DNA of 64,000 nucleotides from Shewanella profunda (GTDB lineage: Bacteria > Pseudomonadota > Gammaproteobacteria > Enterobacterales > Shewanellaceae). Under the pieces are notes generated by a model. That model did no database searches. It saw only the letters and a program-made list of their open reading frames with translations, and had not been told where the DNA came from. Position numbers and translations under genes: made by a program. This document shows positions 10,357 to 20,251 of this stretch, one piece after another (position 1 is the stretch's first letter; each line of letters opens with the position of its first letter). The DNA is taken from positions 1 to 64,000 of the forward strand of contig NZ_JAKILG010000016.1 in assembly GCF_023283765.1 (NCBI RefSeq), given 5' to 3'.

Positions 10357-11322
10357 TTAAGGTGAATGATGCTGCGCTTTTTCTTGATACATAGCCTTAT
10401 CAGCAGCCTCTAAAAGATCATCCAAGTTATGCTCTGAATCCGGTGTCCAATGGGCAATACCTATGCTGGTTGCTAACCTATGTTGTTGCGGATGCTGTTG
10501 ATTATATTGCTCAAGTAATAGTTTAAAACGCTCAACAGCCAGATTAACTGTATTTCGGTGCACAAAGCTCAGCAGCACAACAAATTCATCCCCTCCAAGC
10601 CTTGCTATCACATCGGATTCCCTAAAAGCCGCCATCAGAATATGGGCAAAATCGTACAAGACTTGATCTCCCTTACGGTGACCAAAACTGTCATTGACCT
10701 CTTTGAAAAAATCGAGATCGAAGAACACTAAAGCCGCTTCTGAATCCGCACGCCGACAACTTGCAAGGGCCTGATGGGCCAATAACTCAAATCCTCGACG
10801 ATTTGAAATGGCAGTTAAGGGATCTAAGGTATTCTGCGCGATAGATAGTAACTCGGCCTCCACCATTTGACCGAGATCCGTCAAGGTTTCAATATCTTCA
10901 CGGCTAAACTCCCGTGGTTCAGTACCATTCAGACATAGGGTTCCAACCCGGTAATTATGGTTGATCGTTAGTGGATAACCTGCGTAAAAACGAATAAAGG
11001 GTGGCTGTGTTACAAGAGGGTTATCACTAAAACGCGGATCCAACAGAGTGTCGTTAACAATAAAAATACCATCATAATTTATAGCATGGGCGCAAAAAGA
11101 AATATCCCGTGACGTTTCAGTCACCTCAAGCCCTTGGCGAGATTTAAACCACTGACGCTGAGCATCCACAAGGGTAACCACACAAATAGGCAGCGAAAAA
11201 ATTCGCCGAGTCAGGCGAGTGATACGGTCGAAGCGTTCCTCTGCATCGGTATCTAGCACATTGAGAGCTCGCAACGTGGCTAAGCGTTGCAGCTCATTTT
11301 CTGGGATGGGAGGTAATTCCAT
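10357..11322 (-). CDS. Diguanylate cyclase with N-terminal GAF domain
   Basis: 321 residues. A GAF domain (about 25-160) is followed by a complete GGDEF domain (about 163-318) with GGDEF at 243-247, so it should make c-di-GMP. The inhibitory I-site RxxD (RESD, 234-237) lies five residues before the motif, predicting product feedback. There is no membrane segment, so a cytosolic ligand or redox cue is likely. It lies 77 bp downstream of glnE on the same strand and could be read through from it. Confidence 0.93.
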   Translation of the reverse strand: MELPPIPENELQRLATLRALNVLDTDAEERFDRITRLTRRIFSLPICVVTLVDAQRQWFKSRQGLEVTETSRDISFCAHAINYDGIFIVNDTLLDPRFSDNPLVTQPPFIRFYAGYPLTINHNYRVGTLCLNGTEPREFSREDIETLTDLGQMVEAELLSIAQNTLDPLTAISNRRGFELLAHQALASCRRADSEAALVFFDLDFFKEVNDSFGHRKGDQVLYDFAHILMAAFRESDVIARLGGDEFVVLLSFVHRNTVNLAVERFKLLLEQYNQQHPQQHRLATSIGIAHWTPDSEHNLDDLLEAADKAMYQEKAQHHSP

Positions 11323-11398
11323 AGCACTCTCTAAGTAGATGCTCTGTATTAAACTTTAGACCAAATAACCCTGCCTTGTGAGGTTATATAAAAGTCCA

Positions 11399-14266
11399 CT
11401 ATTCAAGCACGGCTCGATAAATATTCAATACGCGCTCAGCATGCTCTGCAACCTCAACATAAGGTAACTGACCCGACTTTTGCTGTAGCGTAAGTCGATG
11501 ATTCTCATCCCTTAGCCAACAATAGGATTGAGTTAAATGCTGAGCACTCATAATAGGTAGCAGCTCCAGTTCGGCCAACACAGCAAAAATTCGCACATTA
11601 TCGGACCAAATCGATAGCTCTGGATACTCATGGGCGTTCGCTAGCACAAGATACTGGGCAATAAATTCGATATCAGCGATTCCACCAAGGCTCTGCTTTA
11701 AATCGAATCGGCCTTCGGTCACTTTTAGCAAGTGATCGCGCATCTTCTGGCGCATCTCACGTACCGCTTTTTTAAGCTCAGCTTTGTCCCTCGACTTTTC
11801 TAACACAGAGGCTCGAATATGGCTAAACTTAACCGCTAAGCTATTGTCTCCAAAGACAAAACGTGAACGCACTAATGCCTGATGCTCCCAAGTCCAAGCC
11901 TCATGGGTTTGATATTCACTAAAACGTTCAATCTCACTCACCATCAAACCCGACGCGCCAGAGGGACGCAGGCGCATATCGACCTCATACAACTCCCCCG
12001 AAGTAGTGCGAGTAGAGAATAAATGCAAAATACGTTGGGCAAGCTTGAGATAAAAATGCATCGCTTCAATTGGACGTTCGCCATTAGTTAAGTTGCTATC
12101 CGTATTGCTATGCAACTTCTGCTCATACAAGAATACTAAATCGAGATCGGAGCCATAACCCAGTTCTATCCCGCCGAGCTTGCCATAACCAATGACGGCA
12201 AAACCAGTATCATTGCCCTCAAGATATGCAGGCACACCATGACGCTGAGCCACCTGTTGCCACGCCTGCATCACAACTTGTTCAATAATGGCTTCGGCTA
12301 AAAAGGTTAAGTGATCACTCACTTGCATCACAGGTAGCACGCCCGTCACATCGGCAGCGGCTATCTTAAGTTGTTGTGAAAGCTTAAATTGTCGCAACGC
12401 CTCCATTTGCTGCTCCATATCATCTTCAGGCACCCTAAGCAGATACTGGCGTAACTCGCTGGGATAATCGTCCAATGAAGTGGTGTCGTACAAATGCGCT
12501 GGATCGATAAGTTCATCCAATAGCATAGGAAATTTAGCTAACTGAGTCGCAATCCAAGGACTGGCGCAACACAGGCTCACTAATTGTTGGCGCGCACCAG
12601 GATTTTCACACAAAAGCTCGAGGTAAGTGGTGCGAGTTAAAATCTGCTCAAGCACCTTAGAGACGGGTTCGAAGGCTGCCGACGGACTCTGTTGATTGAG
12701 AAGCTCCTCCAATAGTCTTGGCATTAATTTATCTAAGGTTTCCCGCCCGCGAGGTCCAATAGATCGCTTTATAACCGTTTCACGCCAACGGCTAAGCATA
12801 GGCCATAATTTGTCATCTTCGATGTGTTGCTCGGCAAACAGTGCAAGTGCATGGTCATCCTGCTGCACATTCCACAATTGCGCAGTCCAATGCTCAGCTT
12901 TCTCTTCCCCTTCTTCGCCGCCAACCGTTGCTTTAAAATGGCGGTGGATTTTCGCCATTGCCGCTTCAATATGAGTGCGTAAGTCAGCCTCATTAGCCAT
13001 ATCGAGTACATGGCACAATCTCGCCCAATCGAGTGGATTATTTGGCAAGGTTTGGGTCTGTTTATCATCAATGGCTTGCAGTAGATTTTCGACCCTGCGC
13101 AGCAGCAAATAACTGTGTTTAAGCTCATCCACAGCCAGATATTCAAACTGCCCAAGGCTGTAAAGTGTGTCCATGGCGCCAAATAAACTCTGCTGGCGAA
13201 GTGCAGGCTCGCGACCACCGCGAATAAGCTGGAAACTCTGCACCACGAACTCGACCTCGCGGATACCGCCAGCACCGAGTTTAATATTGTCTGTTAACTG
13301 ACGACGACGTACCTCTTGGGCGATAAGCTGCTTCATTTTTCGCAGGGATTCTATGGCCGAAAAATCAATGTAACGGCGATACACAAAGGGTCTCAGCAAG
13401 CTGTGTAGTTCATCGGAAAAATGATTCCATGGCCCGAGCGCACGGGCTTTAACCATGGCATAGCGTTCCCAATCACGCCCCTGCTCTTGGTAATAATCCT
13501 CAAGCGCACTGAAACTCACCACCAGTGGGCCGCTTTCGCCGTAGGGGCGCAAACGCATATCCACTCGGAATACAAAACCATCGACTGTCATTTGATCGAG
13601 TAGATTGACAAGCCTCTGCCCCATGCGAATAAAAAATTGCTGATTATCTAAACTACGACGACCACCGACAGTTTCGCCATGCTCAGGAAAAGTGAAAATC
13701 AGATCGATATCCGAGGAAAAGTTAAGCTCACGGCCGCCCAATTTACCCATACCTAAAATCAGCAGGGGTTGCGGATTACCCGCTTTATCCATTGGTGTGC
13801 CATATTGCGCGCACATATCTTTGTAAAGCCAATCGCGAGCGCAGATCACTAACGCTTCAGCGAGTGCCGATAAATCGAGTAGGGATGTTTCTAAACTGCT
13901 GTAATCTAAAAAGTCACGCCAAGCTAAACGTACCATTTGATAATTACGGAAACGGCGTAATACGGATTTGGCCATGTCCTCGGTAATCGCTCTACTAAGC
14001 TTTTCATGTAATTCAACATCATAATTTTTACGATCAACATCCGTTAAGTCCCCCATGAATAGTTGATTGATCCATTCGGGGTGCCGACTTAACTGCGCAG
14101 CCACATAATCACTTAACCCCAGCACAGTTATCAATTCTTGCTGGGCTGTTGGTGTTAAATGCGCCAGCCCATCGGACCATACTTCCTCTAGCCGCTGCCA
14201 ATGACGCTCTGCGGTTGGAGTGATGAGTGTAGACAATGACTTATTACTGTCTTTTTGCATGGTCAT
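11399..14266 (-). CDS. glnE: Bifunctional glutamine synthetase adenylyltransferase/deadenylase
   Basis: 955 residues from ATG 14266, with AGGGA 6 nt upstream; a TTG at 14281 is in frame but has no good ribosome site. Two nucleotidyltransferase domains are visible: [18 protein letters not shown] in the N-half (deadenylylase) and [18 protein letters not shown] in the C-half (adenylylase), each with the metal-binding DxD. It modifies glutamine synthetase in response to PII. Its length is close to the E. coli enzyme. It is divergent from the lipoprotein/DUF350 operon. Confidence 0.97.
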   Translation of the reverse strand: MTMQKDSNKSLSTLITPTAERHWQRLEEVWSDGLAHLTPTAQQELITVLGLSDYVAAQLSRHPEWINQLFMGDLTDVDRKNYDVELHEKLSRAITEDMAKSVLRRFRNYQMVRLAWRDFLDYSSLETSLLDLSALAEALVICARDWLYKDMCAQYGTPMDKAGNPQPLLILGMGKLGGRELNFSSDIDLIFTFPEHGETVGGRRSLDNQQFFIRMGQRLVNLLDQMTVDGFVFRVDMRLRPYGESGPLVVSFSALEDYYQEQGRDWERYAMVKARALGPWNHFSDELHSLLRPFVYRRYIDFSAIESLRKMKQLIAQEVRRRQLTDNIKLGAGGIREVEFVVQSFQLIRGGREPALRQQSLFGAMDTLYSLGQFEYLAVDELKHSYLLLRRVENLLQAIDDKQTQTLPNNPLDWARLCHVLDMANEADLRTHIEAAMAKIHRHFKATVGGEEGEEKAEHWTAQLWNVQQDDHALALFAEQHIEDDKLWPMLSRWRETVIKRSIGPRGRETLDKLMPRLLEELLNQQSPSAAFEPVSKVLEQILTRTTYLELLCENPGARQQLVSLCCASPWIATQLAKFPMLLDELIDPAHLYDTTSLDDYPSELRQYLLRVPEDDMEQQMEALRQFKLSQQLKIAAADVTGVLPVMQVSDHLTFLAEAIIEQVVMQAWQQVAQRHGVPAYLEGNDTGFAVIGYGKLGGIELGYGSDLDLVFLYEQKLHSNTDSNLTNGERPIEAMHFYLKLAQRILHLFSTRTTSGELYEVDMRLRPSGASGLMVSEIERFSEYQTHEAWTWEHQALVRSRFVFGDNSLAVKFSHIRASVLEKSRDKAELKKAVREMRQKMRDHLLKVTEGRFDLKQSLGGIADIEFIAQYLVLANAHEYPELSIWSDNVRIFAVLAELELLPIMSAQHLTQSYCWLRDENHRLTLQQKSGQLPYVEVAEHAERVLNIYRAVLE

Positions 14267-14290
14267 AATTATCCCTGGCAAATTTAACTA

Positions 14291-14319
14291 TCGACATATT
14301 ATGTCGTAAATGATATAGA
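14291..14319 (+). promoter_or_regulatory. Promoter with overlapping palindromic operator, upstream of the lipoprotein operon
   Basis: TCGACA (14291-14296), 17-bp spacer, TATAGA (14314-14319). The 13-bp palindrome GACATATTATGTC at 14293-14305 (15 bp with flanking C/G) covers the -35 box. The identical palindrome sits in the same register at the yjfI promoter. It also lies just upstream of glnE on the other strand, so an effect on glnE is possible. Confidence 0.6.
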
Positions 14320-14509
14320 ATGACGTCACATGATGTTTGACGGAACTTGCAGTACCCAAGTAACACGATAACGAAACACAAAAAAAGGTAAAACCCTCTC
14401 ATTTGTGGCGTTTAAGGGTACTATAACCTGTGCAGCAGGCATATTGGGCAAGAGGATTATTATTTGCCCGCAAGTATTTGAGTTTTATTTCAACCCTTTT
14501 GGAGACAAC

Positions 14510-15481
14510 ATGGCAGGAATGCTAAGGCATGTTCTCACATCGATACTCTTTATAACCGTTACGCTATCGCTAACGGGGTGTGGCGATGATAGACCGGACA
14601 AAATCGCGAAGTATCAACAACTCACTGAGCAACGTCTCGCTTCTCTCGGCACTATGCTCGATGACGGGCAATTACGTAACGCTAATCTGCTAAAACAATA
14701 CAGCACGCTGTTAAAGCAACAAAAACCCGATTTAGCTCCACTGCTCGATGAATTAGCAAAGGATTCTGGCCCCAAAGGGCCTATGTATACTTCACTAAAA
14801 CGTCGCTTGGAAGAGTCAAAAAATTCGGCAAACTTTGCAGATCTTGATCAACAATTAGCAGAAGCCGAAAACGTTTATCAAGCGGCAGATCCAAGCCTGT
14901 TTAACGATATGTTGTCGGATCCCGTTAACGTGGTCGCCGATATGTCCGATGGTAAACTCGCTCGCGTGAATGCTATCAGCCGTGAAGCCGCAGCATTAGC
15001 CAATGGCGCAGAGGACTTTGGTCCCGGTAGTCAACTCGTGGGTAATCCTTCCTACGGTAGTTGGCAAACCAACTCCAGTGGCACGTCCTTTTGGGCTTGG
15101 TACGGCATGTATTCCATGTTCTCAAATATTTTTAATCGCCCAATTGCCTATGACCGTTGGTCAGGTAATCGTGGCTATAGCTATTACAATGATGTAGGCC
15201 GCTATCGCTATACTTCACCCAAACAAGCGGATGCCCAAAGTAAAACGTTTGAACAAACTAAAAAACGTTTTGACTCTCAAGGTAAGCGTTTTGATAGTCC
15301 CTATGCTAAACCGCGCACAGGAGCCACGGCATTATCCCGTGAAAGCACCAGTGCACCAAAGGCAAATACAACGATCGCGAGTAAGAACTCAGGCAGTAAG
15401 TTCCGCTCTAACTATGCTAAAGACAGCAGTTTCCGTAATTCGAGCAATCGCACGACCCGCAGTGTGCGCCGGGGCAAGTAA
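14510..15481 (+). CDS. Putative lipoprotein of the PspA/polyamine module
   Basis: 323 residues from ATG 14510, chosen because GGAG precedes it and a lipoprotein signal with lipobox SLTGC follows at once; an in-frame ATG at 14405 would bury that signal. The mature part has a helical, charged region, an aromatic stretch (SFWAWYGMYSMFSNIF) and a Tyr/Arg/Ser-rich low-complexity tail. No known domain was recognised. It is followed after 13 bp by the DUF350 gene. The position parallels the YjfM lipoprotein in the E. coli yjf operon, but I do not claim homology. Confidence 0.75.
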   Translation: MAGMLRHVLTSILFITVTLSLTGCGDDRPDKIAKYQQLTEQRLASLGTMLDDGQLRNANLLKQYSTLLKQQKPDLAPLLDELAKDSGPKGPMYTSLKRRLEESKNSANFADLDQQLAEAENVYQAADPSLFNDMLSDPVNVVADMSDGKLARVNAISREAAALANGAEDFGPGSQLVGNPSYGSWQTNSSGTSFWAWYGMYSMFSNIFNRPIAYDRWSGNRGYSYYNDVGRYRYTSPKQADAQSKTFEQTKKRFDSQGKRFDSPYAKPRTGATALSRESTSAPKANTTIASKNSGSKFRSNYAKDSSFRNSSNRTTRSVRRGK

Positions 15482-15494
15482 CTAAGGATTTCCA

Positions 15495-16394
15495 ATGACA
15501 CTATTTCAGGATTTCGGTATCACACCAGAGCTAGCCACTATACTGGCAATCGATCTTACTATTGCGGTTATCTTGCTAACCTTGATGCGTTATTTGCAAG
15601 GTTGGAGCGTAAAAGTCAATAGCAGCAAAGAACTTGCCGAGCGAGATAATTTTGCCTTTGGTATTAGTACCGCAGGCGCAATTGCGGCGCTTGGTATTGT
15701 ATTAACTGGGGCAATAACCGGTGCAGCGGCTCACTCCTATGTGACTGAAGCCATAGGCATGAGCGCCTACGGACTGTTCGGCTTAGTGCTGATCAAACTC
15801 GGGCGATTCCTGCACGATAAAATCGCCCTAAATGAGCTAGATAAAAATCAGCAAATCATTAAAGGCAATGTCTCTGTTGCAATTGTCGATGCGAGCGCCG
15901 CCATAGCGACCGCAATTATTATCCGTGCCGTCTTGCTGTGGGCTGAAGATTTAACGGTCGATACTTTTATCGCTATTTTCAGTGCATTTGCTATTTCGCA
16001 GTTAATGTTGGTGTTACTGACTCGCTGGCGTGAAAACCGCTTTGCTAGTCGCAACCAAGACTCTTCTATGCAACATGCGCTCGAACAAGGGCATACTGCG
16101 CTGGCTATTCGCCACGCGGGCTATATGATTGCAATGGCATTGAGTTTTAATGCCGCGAGCCATTTTATTATCTATAATCCAACTGCTTACGTAACAAACG
16201 TCATCGGCTGGTTGGTGTTCTCAATCATCATGCTTATTGTACTTTCACTACTGTTATTTGTGGTGAAAAAACTAATATTGGCCCGCATCGATTTAGCTGA
16301 CGAAGTGGAAAGACAGCACAATATTGGTATCGCAGCAGTAGAGATGGCGATCAGCATTGCTATCGCACTTATTCTTACGGCATTGATGGCCTAA
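15495..16394 (+). CDS. Double DUF350 membrane protein (YjfL-like)
   Basis: 299 residues with about eight membrane segments forming two tandem DUF350 units (about 10-140 and 155-295). E. coli YjfL has only one, so this is a duplicated or fused form. The function of DUF350 is unknown; it recurs beside PspA-like proteins and polyamine-modifying enzymes. It is tightly placed between the lipoprotein and the spermidine-synthase gene (13 and 4 bp). Confidence 0.85.
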   Translation: MTLFQDFGITPELATILAIDLTIAVILLTLMRYLQGWSVKVNSSKELAERDNFAFGISTAGAIAALGIVLTGAITGAAAHSYVTEAIGMSAYGLFGLVLIKLGRFLHDKIALNELDKNQQIIKGNVSVAIVDASAAIATAIIIRAVLLWAEDLTVDTFIAIFSAFAISQLMLVLLTRWRENRFASRNQDSSMQHALEQGHTALAIRHAGYMIAMALSFNAASHFIIYNPTAYVTNVIGWLVFSIIMLIVLSLLLFVVKKLILARIDLADEVERQHNIGIAAVEMAISIAIALILTALMA

Positions 16395-16398
16395 TCGA

Positions 16399-18123
16399 AT
16401 GCAAGAAAACAGCTTAACCCCTTTAGCGGCTAAACCTAGCCGCTTAGGTTGGTTCGACGATGTCCTATTACTGGGCATTATGGCCGTATTAGCGGGCTGT
16501 GGCCTGATTTACGAATATCTATTATCACACTATGCCGGGCGTATTTTAGGCGCATTAGAAGCAGCCATCTACACCATGATTGGCTTGATGATAGTCTCCA
16601 TGGGATTGGGGGCCTTTGCTGCGCGCAAAATTCGTGATGCCTTCACTGGGTTCGTGATATTAGAACTTACCGTTGCCCTCTGTGGCTCGCTCGCCATTTT
16701 AATCACGGCCGCAATGATTGGCTTTGGCCAACAACTGCCCTTGATCATTGCCAGCACATTAGGTTTACCGCCGGATCAATTACCCGACGGCGGCATGATA
16801 GGCACGCTGCAAAAACTCAGTGAGTACTTACCCTATGTGTGGGGTGTGTTACTTGGCTTGATGATTGGTATGGAAATCCCCCTTATCGCAAGGGTACGTC
16901 AATCCCTTTCCGACGAACATTTACTCCACAATGCGGGCACCATTTACGGCGCGGATTACATAGGTGCAGGTATAGGTGCGGCCATTTGGGTTGGCTTTAT
17001 GCTCGCTATCGACATCCAACTCGCCGCGGCGTTAACCGCAAGTTTCAACCTACTGGCAGGTTTTGTGTTTATCTGGCGATTCTGGAATAAAATTTCGCAT
17101 GCCAAACTCCTTTTGGTGGGGCACTTTATCGTTACTGGTGTTTTGCTGCTATTGGCGATTCATGGTCCAAGTTGGGAACAGGAATTCAATAATTTACTTT
17201 ATAAAGATAAGGTGGTTTATAGCAAAGCCACCCGATTCCAACAACTGACGTTTACCGAACGCTTAAGAGGCAATGGGTTAGCGCCTGTATACGCCTTATA
17301 TATCAATGGCCGCTTACAGTTTTCTAGTATCGACGAACATATTTACCACGCCTTTTTAGTCCACCCCACGATGGCAGCAAGCGCGCGCCACAACAAAGTG
17401 CTAATTATTGGTGGTGGTGATGGGCTTGGACTAAAACAAGTACTACGCTGGCAGCCAGAGCAAGTCACTTTGCTCGATCTCGATGCTGATCTTGTTAAGT
17501 TATTTAAGTCGCCAGATACGGATATGCCTGAAAATTTAAGTCTGGCGATGCTGACATTAAATGGTGATGCACTCAATGACCCGCGTGTGACAGTCATCAA
17601 TGATGATGCCTTTAACGGCGTAGACAAACTGATTGCCACAGGCGTGAAATACGATGCGATTATTGTGGACTTACCCGATCCGAGTCACCCCGATCTCAAT
17701 AAACTCTATTCGGATTATTTCTACCGTAAATTAAAGGAACTAATGAGCGATGATGGTGCTCTGACTGTACAGTCAACCTCACCCTATCATGCACCTAAGG
17801 CCTTTATTTCGGTGGCAAAAACCTTAGTTTTAGCGGGATTTGACGTTAAGCAATACCACCATAATGTACCCAGTTTTGGAGAGTGGGGTTGGAGCATTGC
17901 AACCCTTAGTGGGCAAGATGCACAGCACAGGCTAGCCCAGTTAACGGAATTAGCCATCAAAGATGATTGGCTCACATTAGGACTAGTGAAGGGCGCATTT
18001 GAGTTTCCAGCGAACTTTTATCAAGATGCCGCAAACATAAAACCTAATGAGTTAGGCTCGTTGCAGTTGTATCACTACCATTTACAGGCCTGGTCTGAAA
18101 ACCAAGGACTCGATCTTTTTTAA
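16399..18123 (+). CDS. Membrane-fused spermidine synthase-like aminopropyltransferase
   Basis: 574 residues. The first ~235 residues hold about seven membrane helices; the C-terminal half is a Rossmann methyltransferase-fold spermidine synthase domain, with the decarboxy-SAM site GGGDGLG near 338-344 and the catalytic-region DLPDPSHPDLNKLYS near 423-437. It may transfer aminopropyl groups at the membrane, but the acceptor is unknown. It is the last gene of the first transcription unit in the module. It is not the housekeeping soluble SpeE. Confidence 0.85.
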   Translation: MQENSLTPLAAKPSRLGWFDDVLLLGIMAVLAGCGLIYEYLLSHYAGRILGALEAAIYTMIGLMIVSMGLGAFAARKIRDAFTGFVILELTVALCGSLAILITAAMIGFGQQLPLIIASTLGLPPDQLPDGGMIGTLQKLSEYLPYVWGVLLGLMIGMEIPLIARVRQSLSDEHLLHNAGTIYGADYIGAGIGAAIWVGFMLAIDIQLAAALTASFNLLAGFVFIWRFWNKISHAKLLLVGHFIVTGVLLLLAIHGPSWEQEFNNLLYKDKVVYSKATRFQQLTFTERLRGNGLAPVYALYINGRLQFSSIDEHIYHAFLVHPTMAASARHNKVLIIGGGDGLGLKQVLRWQPEQVTLLDLDADLVKLFKSPDTDMPENLSLAMLTLNGDALNDPRVTVINDDAFNGVDKLIATGVKYDAIIVDLPDPSHPDLNKLYSDYFYRKLKELMSDDGALTVQSTSPYHAPKAFISVAKTLVLAGFDVKQYHHNVPSFGEWGWSIATLSGQDAQHRLAQLTELAIKDDWLTLGLVKGAFEFPANFYQDAANIKPNELGSLQLYHYHLQAWSENQGLDLF

Positions 18124-18139
18124 TAGAGAAAGATAGTGC

Positions 18140-18188
18140 TTGACATATTATGTCTTAGTGCTATCTTTGAACACAGACATAATATGTC
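18140..18188 (+). promoter_or_regulatory. yjfI promoter with two palindromic operators
   Basis: TTGACA (18140-18145), 16-bp spacer, TATCTT (18162-18167). The palindrome GACATATTATGTC (18142-18154) covers the -35 box, and its reverse complement GACATAATATGTC (18176-18188) lies at about the transcription start. A further inverted repeat AAAGATAG/CTATCTTT (18129-18136/18161-18168) surrounds the first site. The layout suits repression. Confidence 0.65.
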
Positions 18189-18201
18189 AATAAGGACAAA
18201 T

Positions 18202-18615
18202 ATGAATATCCATACCCTTGCCAATCACCTCAATAGTCTTGGCAATAACAGCCAAACCGGCTTTCAATTTGATTGTTATCCGATTGATGGCGAAGTAGAA
18301 GTGTTGCAAGTGAATGTGGTCGGCCGTGAAGAAATCCCGGTATTCGTATCGGTAACGGATAACCAAATTCTCTGCATCAGTTACCTGTGGGGCGAGAACG
18401 AAGTAAACCAAGAACGTCGCAGTGAAATGTTTGAAACTATGCTAGAGCTCAACATTCCAATGCCTTTGTCAGCCTTTGCAAAAATCGATGACAAATACGT
18501 AGTTTACGGCGCGCTATCACTGCAATCTAGCATGCTTGAAATAGAGCAAGAATTAGCAGTTTTATCTGATAACTGTTTAGAAGTTATCGATGAATTGGTC
18601 GACTATCTGAAATAA
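18202..18615 (+). CDS. yjfI: YjfI family protein (DUF2170)
   Basis: 137 residues from ATG 18202 (AAGGA at 18192-18196); the in-frame upstream codons overlap the promoter and operators. It is a small acidic cytosolic protein of the DUF2170 family, always found next to a PspA homologue. Biochemical role unknown. It precedes the PspA-like gene by 11 bp. Confidence 0.88.
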   Translation: MNIHTLANHLNSLGNNSQTGFQFDCYPIDGEVEVLQVNVVGREEIPVFVSVTDNQILCISYLWGENEVNQERRSEMFETMLELNIPMPLSAFAKIDDKYVVYGALSLQSSMLEIEQELAVLSDNCLEVIDELVDYLK

Positions 18616-18626
18616 GGAGCCACAAA

Positions 18627-19316
18627 ATGGGCATTCTGAATAAAATTTTAACAGCGTTTCGCGGTGGTGCCACCGAAGTTGGCCAAAGCATCGTTGACGC
18701 AAACTCAACCCGTATTTTCGAACAGGAAATCCGTGACGCCGAAAAACACTTAACCAACGCTAAACGCGAACTGACCGATGTGATGGCAAAGGAAATGCAA
18801 GCGAGCCGTGAAATCGATCGCCTGAAACGTTCTATTGCCGAACACGAAGGTTATGCAACTCAAGCGCTGGATAAAGGTAATGAGGCCCTCGCGATTGAAA
18901 TTGCAGAAAAAATTGCACAGTTAGATCAAGAATTATCCGAGCAACAAAGTGCTAACGATAGCTTCAGTGCCCATGCTCTACGCCTGAAGGATTTAGTGAA
19001 GAAAACCGAACGTCAATTGTCTGATTATCAACGTCAATTGAGCATGGTTAAAACCACTGAAAGCGTTCAAAAAGCAACGGCTACTATCACTGACTCTTTC
19101 GCGTCTAGTAATTCTAAACTACTGAATGCTAAAGATTCATTAGAGCGTATTAAAGCACGTCAACAACAGTTTGATGACAGGCTCAAAGCCGCTGAAACCT
19201 TAGCAGAAGAAACCAGTGATAAGTCACTGCAAGCTAAGTTAGCCGAAGCAGGTATCGGTGAGCAAAAGTCAAATGCCAATGCGGTACTTGATCGAATCAA
19301 GGCTCGCAAAAGCTAA
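18627..19316 (+). CDS. yjfJ: PspA/IM30 family protein (YjfJ-like)
   Basis: 229 residues, almost entirely helical and coiled coil with alternating charges, as in PspA/Vipp1, which coat and stabilise damaged membranes. Its N-terminal amphipathic segment (MGILNKILTAFRGG) fits membrane binding. No PspF/PspB/PspC genes are near, so control differs from classical phage shock. An intrinsic terminator follows. Confidence 0.92.
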   Translation: MGILNKILTAFRGGATEVGQSIVDANSTRIFEQEIRDAEKHLTNAKRELTDVMAKEMQASREIDRLKRSIAEHEGYATQALDKGNEALAIEIAEKIAQLDQELSEQQSANDSFSAHALRLKDLVKKTERQLSDYQRQLSMVKTTESVQKATATITDSFASSNSKLLNAKDSLERIKARQQQFDDRLKAAETLAEETSDKSLQAKLAEAGIGEQKSNANAVLDRIKARKS

Positions 19317-19330
19317 GTAATGAGTGACCG

Positions 19331-19382
19331 AATGCCGAGTATCGATGGGACCATCACCCCCTATTGAGCTCGGCATTTTTTT
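19331..19382 (+). terminator. Intrinsic terminator after yjfJ
   Basis: 9-bp stem AATGCCGAG/CTCGGCATT (19331-19339 with 19369-19377), with a T7 tract ending at 19382. The long loop makes it weaker, so partial read-through into the DUF2491 gene is likely. Confidence 0.75.
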
Positions 19383-19475
19383 GTTTCAACCATTGAATAA
19401 GCTCATCTTGGTCAGTGATTATCCACAGCTATTCGCTTATCACGCAGCACACGGGCAAAGTCAGCAGGAGTGAAT

Positions 19476-20129
19476 ATGGGATTTTTTAATAGTATTTTTG
19501 GTAAGAAAGCGCCACCACAGCGTGAGCTCAATCATCCATCCCAGCTTAATGTGGGCGATATGATCTCTATCGATGATAGCTTTGCCCTACCAGCACAGTT
19601 ACGTGGCCAACAACTTAAAGTCGAAGCCGTTAACACCTATGAATTCGAGCGCAGCCAACAAGCCGAATGGGTACTCAAGGGCCATGGTAGCGATACCATT
19701 TATTTAAGCATTGAAGAAGACGATGAAACCTACCTCGCCTTATCCCTTAAGATCTCCCGCAATCAAGTAGAACAACTCTTTGATTTAGAGCAATTTAGTA
19801 CTCTATTTGATGAGCCTGGACACGCCGAATTAACAACTCAGGCGTTATCCACTGATAACGCTGCTCAACTTGAGCAATGGCTTGGAAAACAATACCATCA
19901 AGTGACTTTTGCCGCCTTTGGTTATTTCCACCGCGAAGATTACCGTGGCCTTAAACCACCCCAAGATGCTAATGGCAGTACGGGCGAACCTTTTGAATAT
20001 TACTTACTACTCAATGACGATGAGAGCCGCGCAATCGAAGTTGAAGTTTATGAAGGTGGCGATACAGATGTGGTATTGACCCTATACCGCCCGCTTACGG
20101 ATATTAGGGAATACTGGCCTGGTAAGTAG
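19476..20129 (+). CDS. yjfK: DUF2491 protein (YjfK-like)
   Basis: 217 residues from ATG 19476, six bases after AGGAG; the GTG at 19470 abuts that site and is too close. Starts MGFFNSIFGKK, an amphipathic start like that of membrane-associated proteins, followed by an acidic α/β domain of the DUF2491 family. It is a conserved partner of YjfI/YjfJ. Molecular function unknown. Confidence 0.85.
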   Translation: MGFFNSIFGKKAPPQRELNHPSQLNVGDMISIDDSFALPAQLRGQQLKVEAVNTYEFERSQQAEWVLKGHGSDTIYLSIEEDDETYLALSLKISRNQVEQLFDLEQFSTLFDEPGHAELTTQALSTDNAAQLEQWLGKQYHQVTFAAFGYFHREDYRGLKPPQDANGSTGEPFEYYLLLNDDESRAIEVEVYEGGDTDVVLTLYRPLTDIREYWPGK

Positions 20130-20141
20130 GGGCAAGAATAA

Positions 20142-20168
20142 GATAAAGTGCGTAACTCGCACTTTATC
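20142..20168 (+). terminator. Hairpin after the DUF2491 gene
   Basis: 11-bp perfect stem (20142-20152 with 20158-20168), 5-nt loop, no T run. It may be a Rho-dependent end or an mRNA stabiliser. Confidence 0.5.
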
Positions 20169-20251
20169 GCCAATCCCAATGCACTCCTTGTATAATTAAC
20201 GCCAGCGTAAAAAGAGTGATACAACCAGTTGATAGCAATAGGTAATACGCA

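Noticed and set aside
12769..13275. 168-codon frame opposite reading phase inside glnE
   Set aside because: Same strand as glnE in another frame, no ribosome site, Cys/Ser-rich shadow composition; glnE is intact there.
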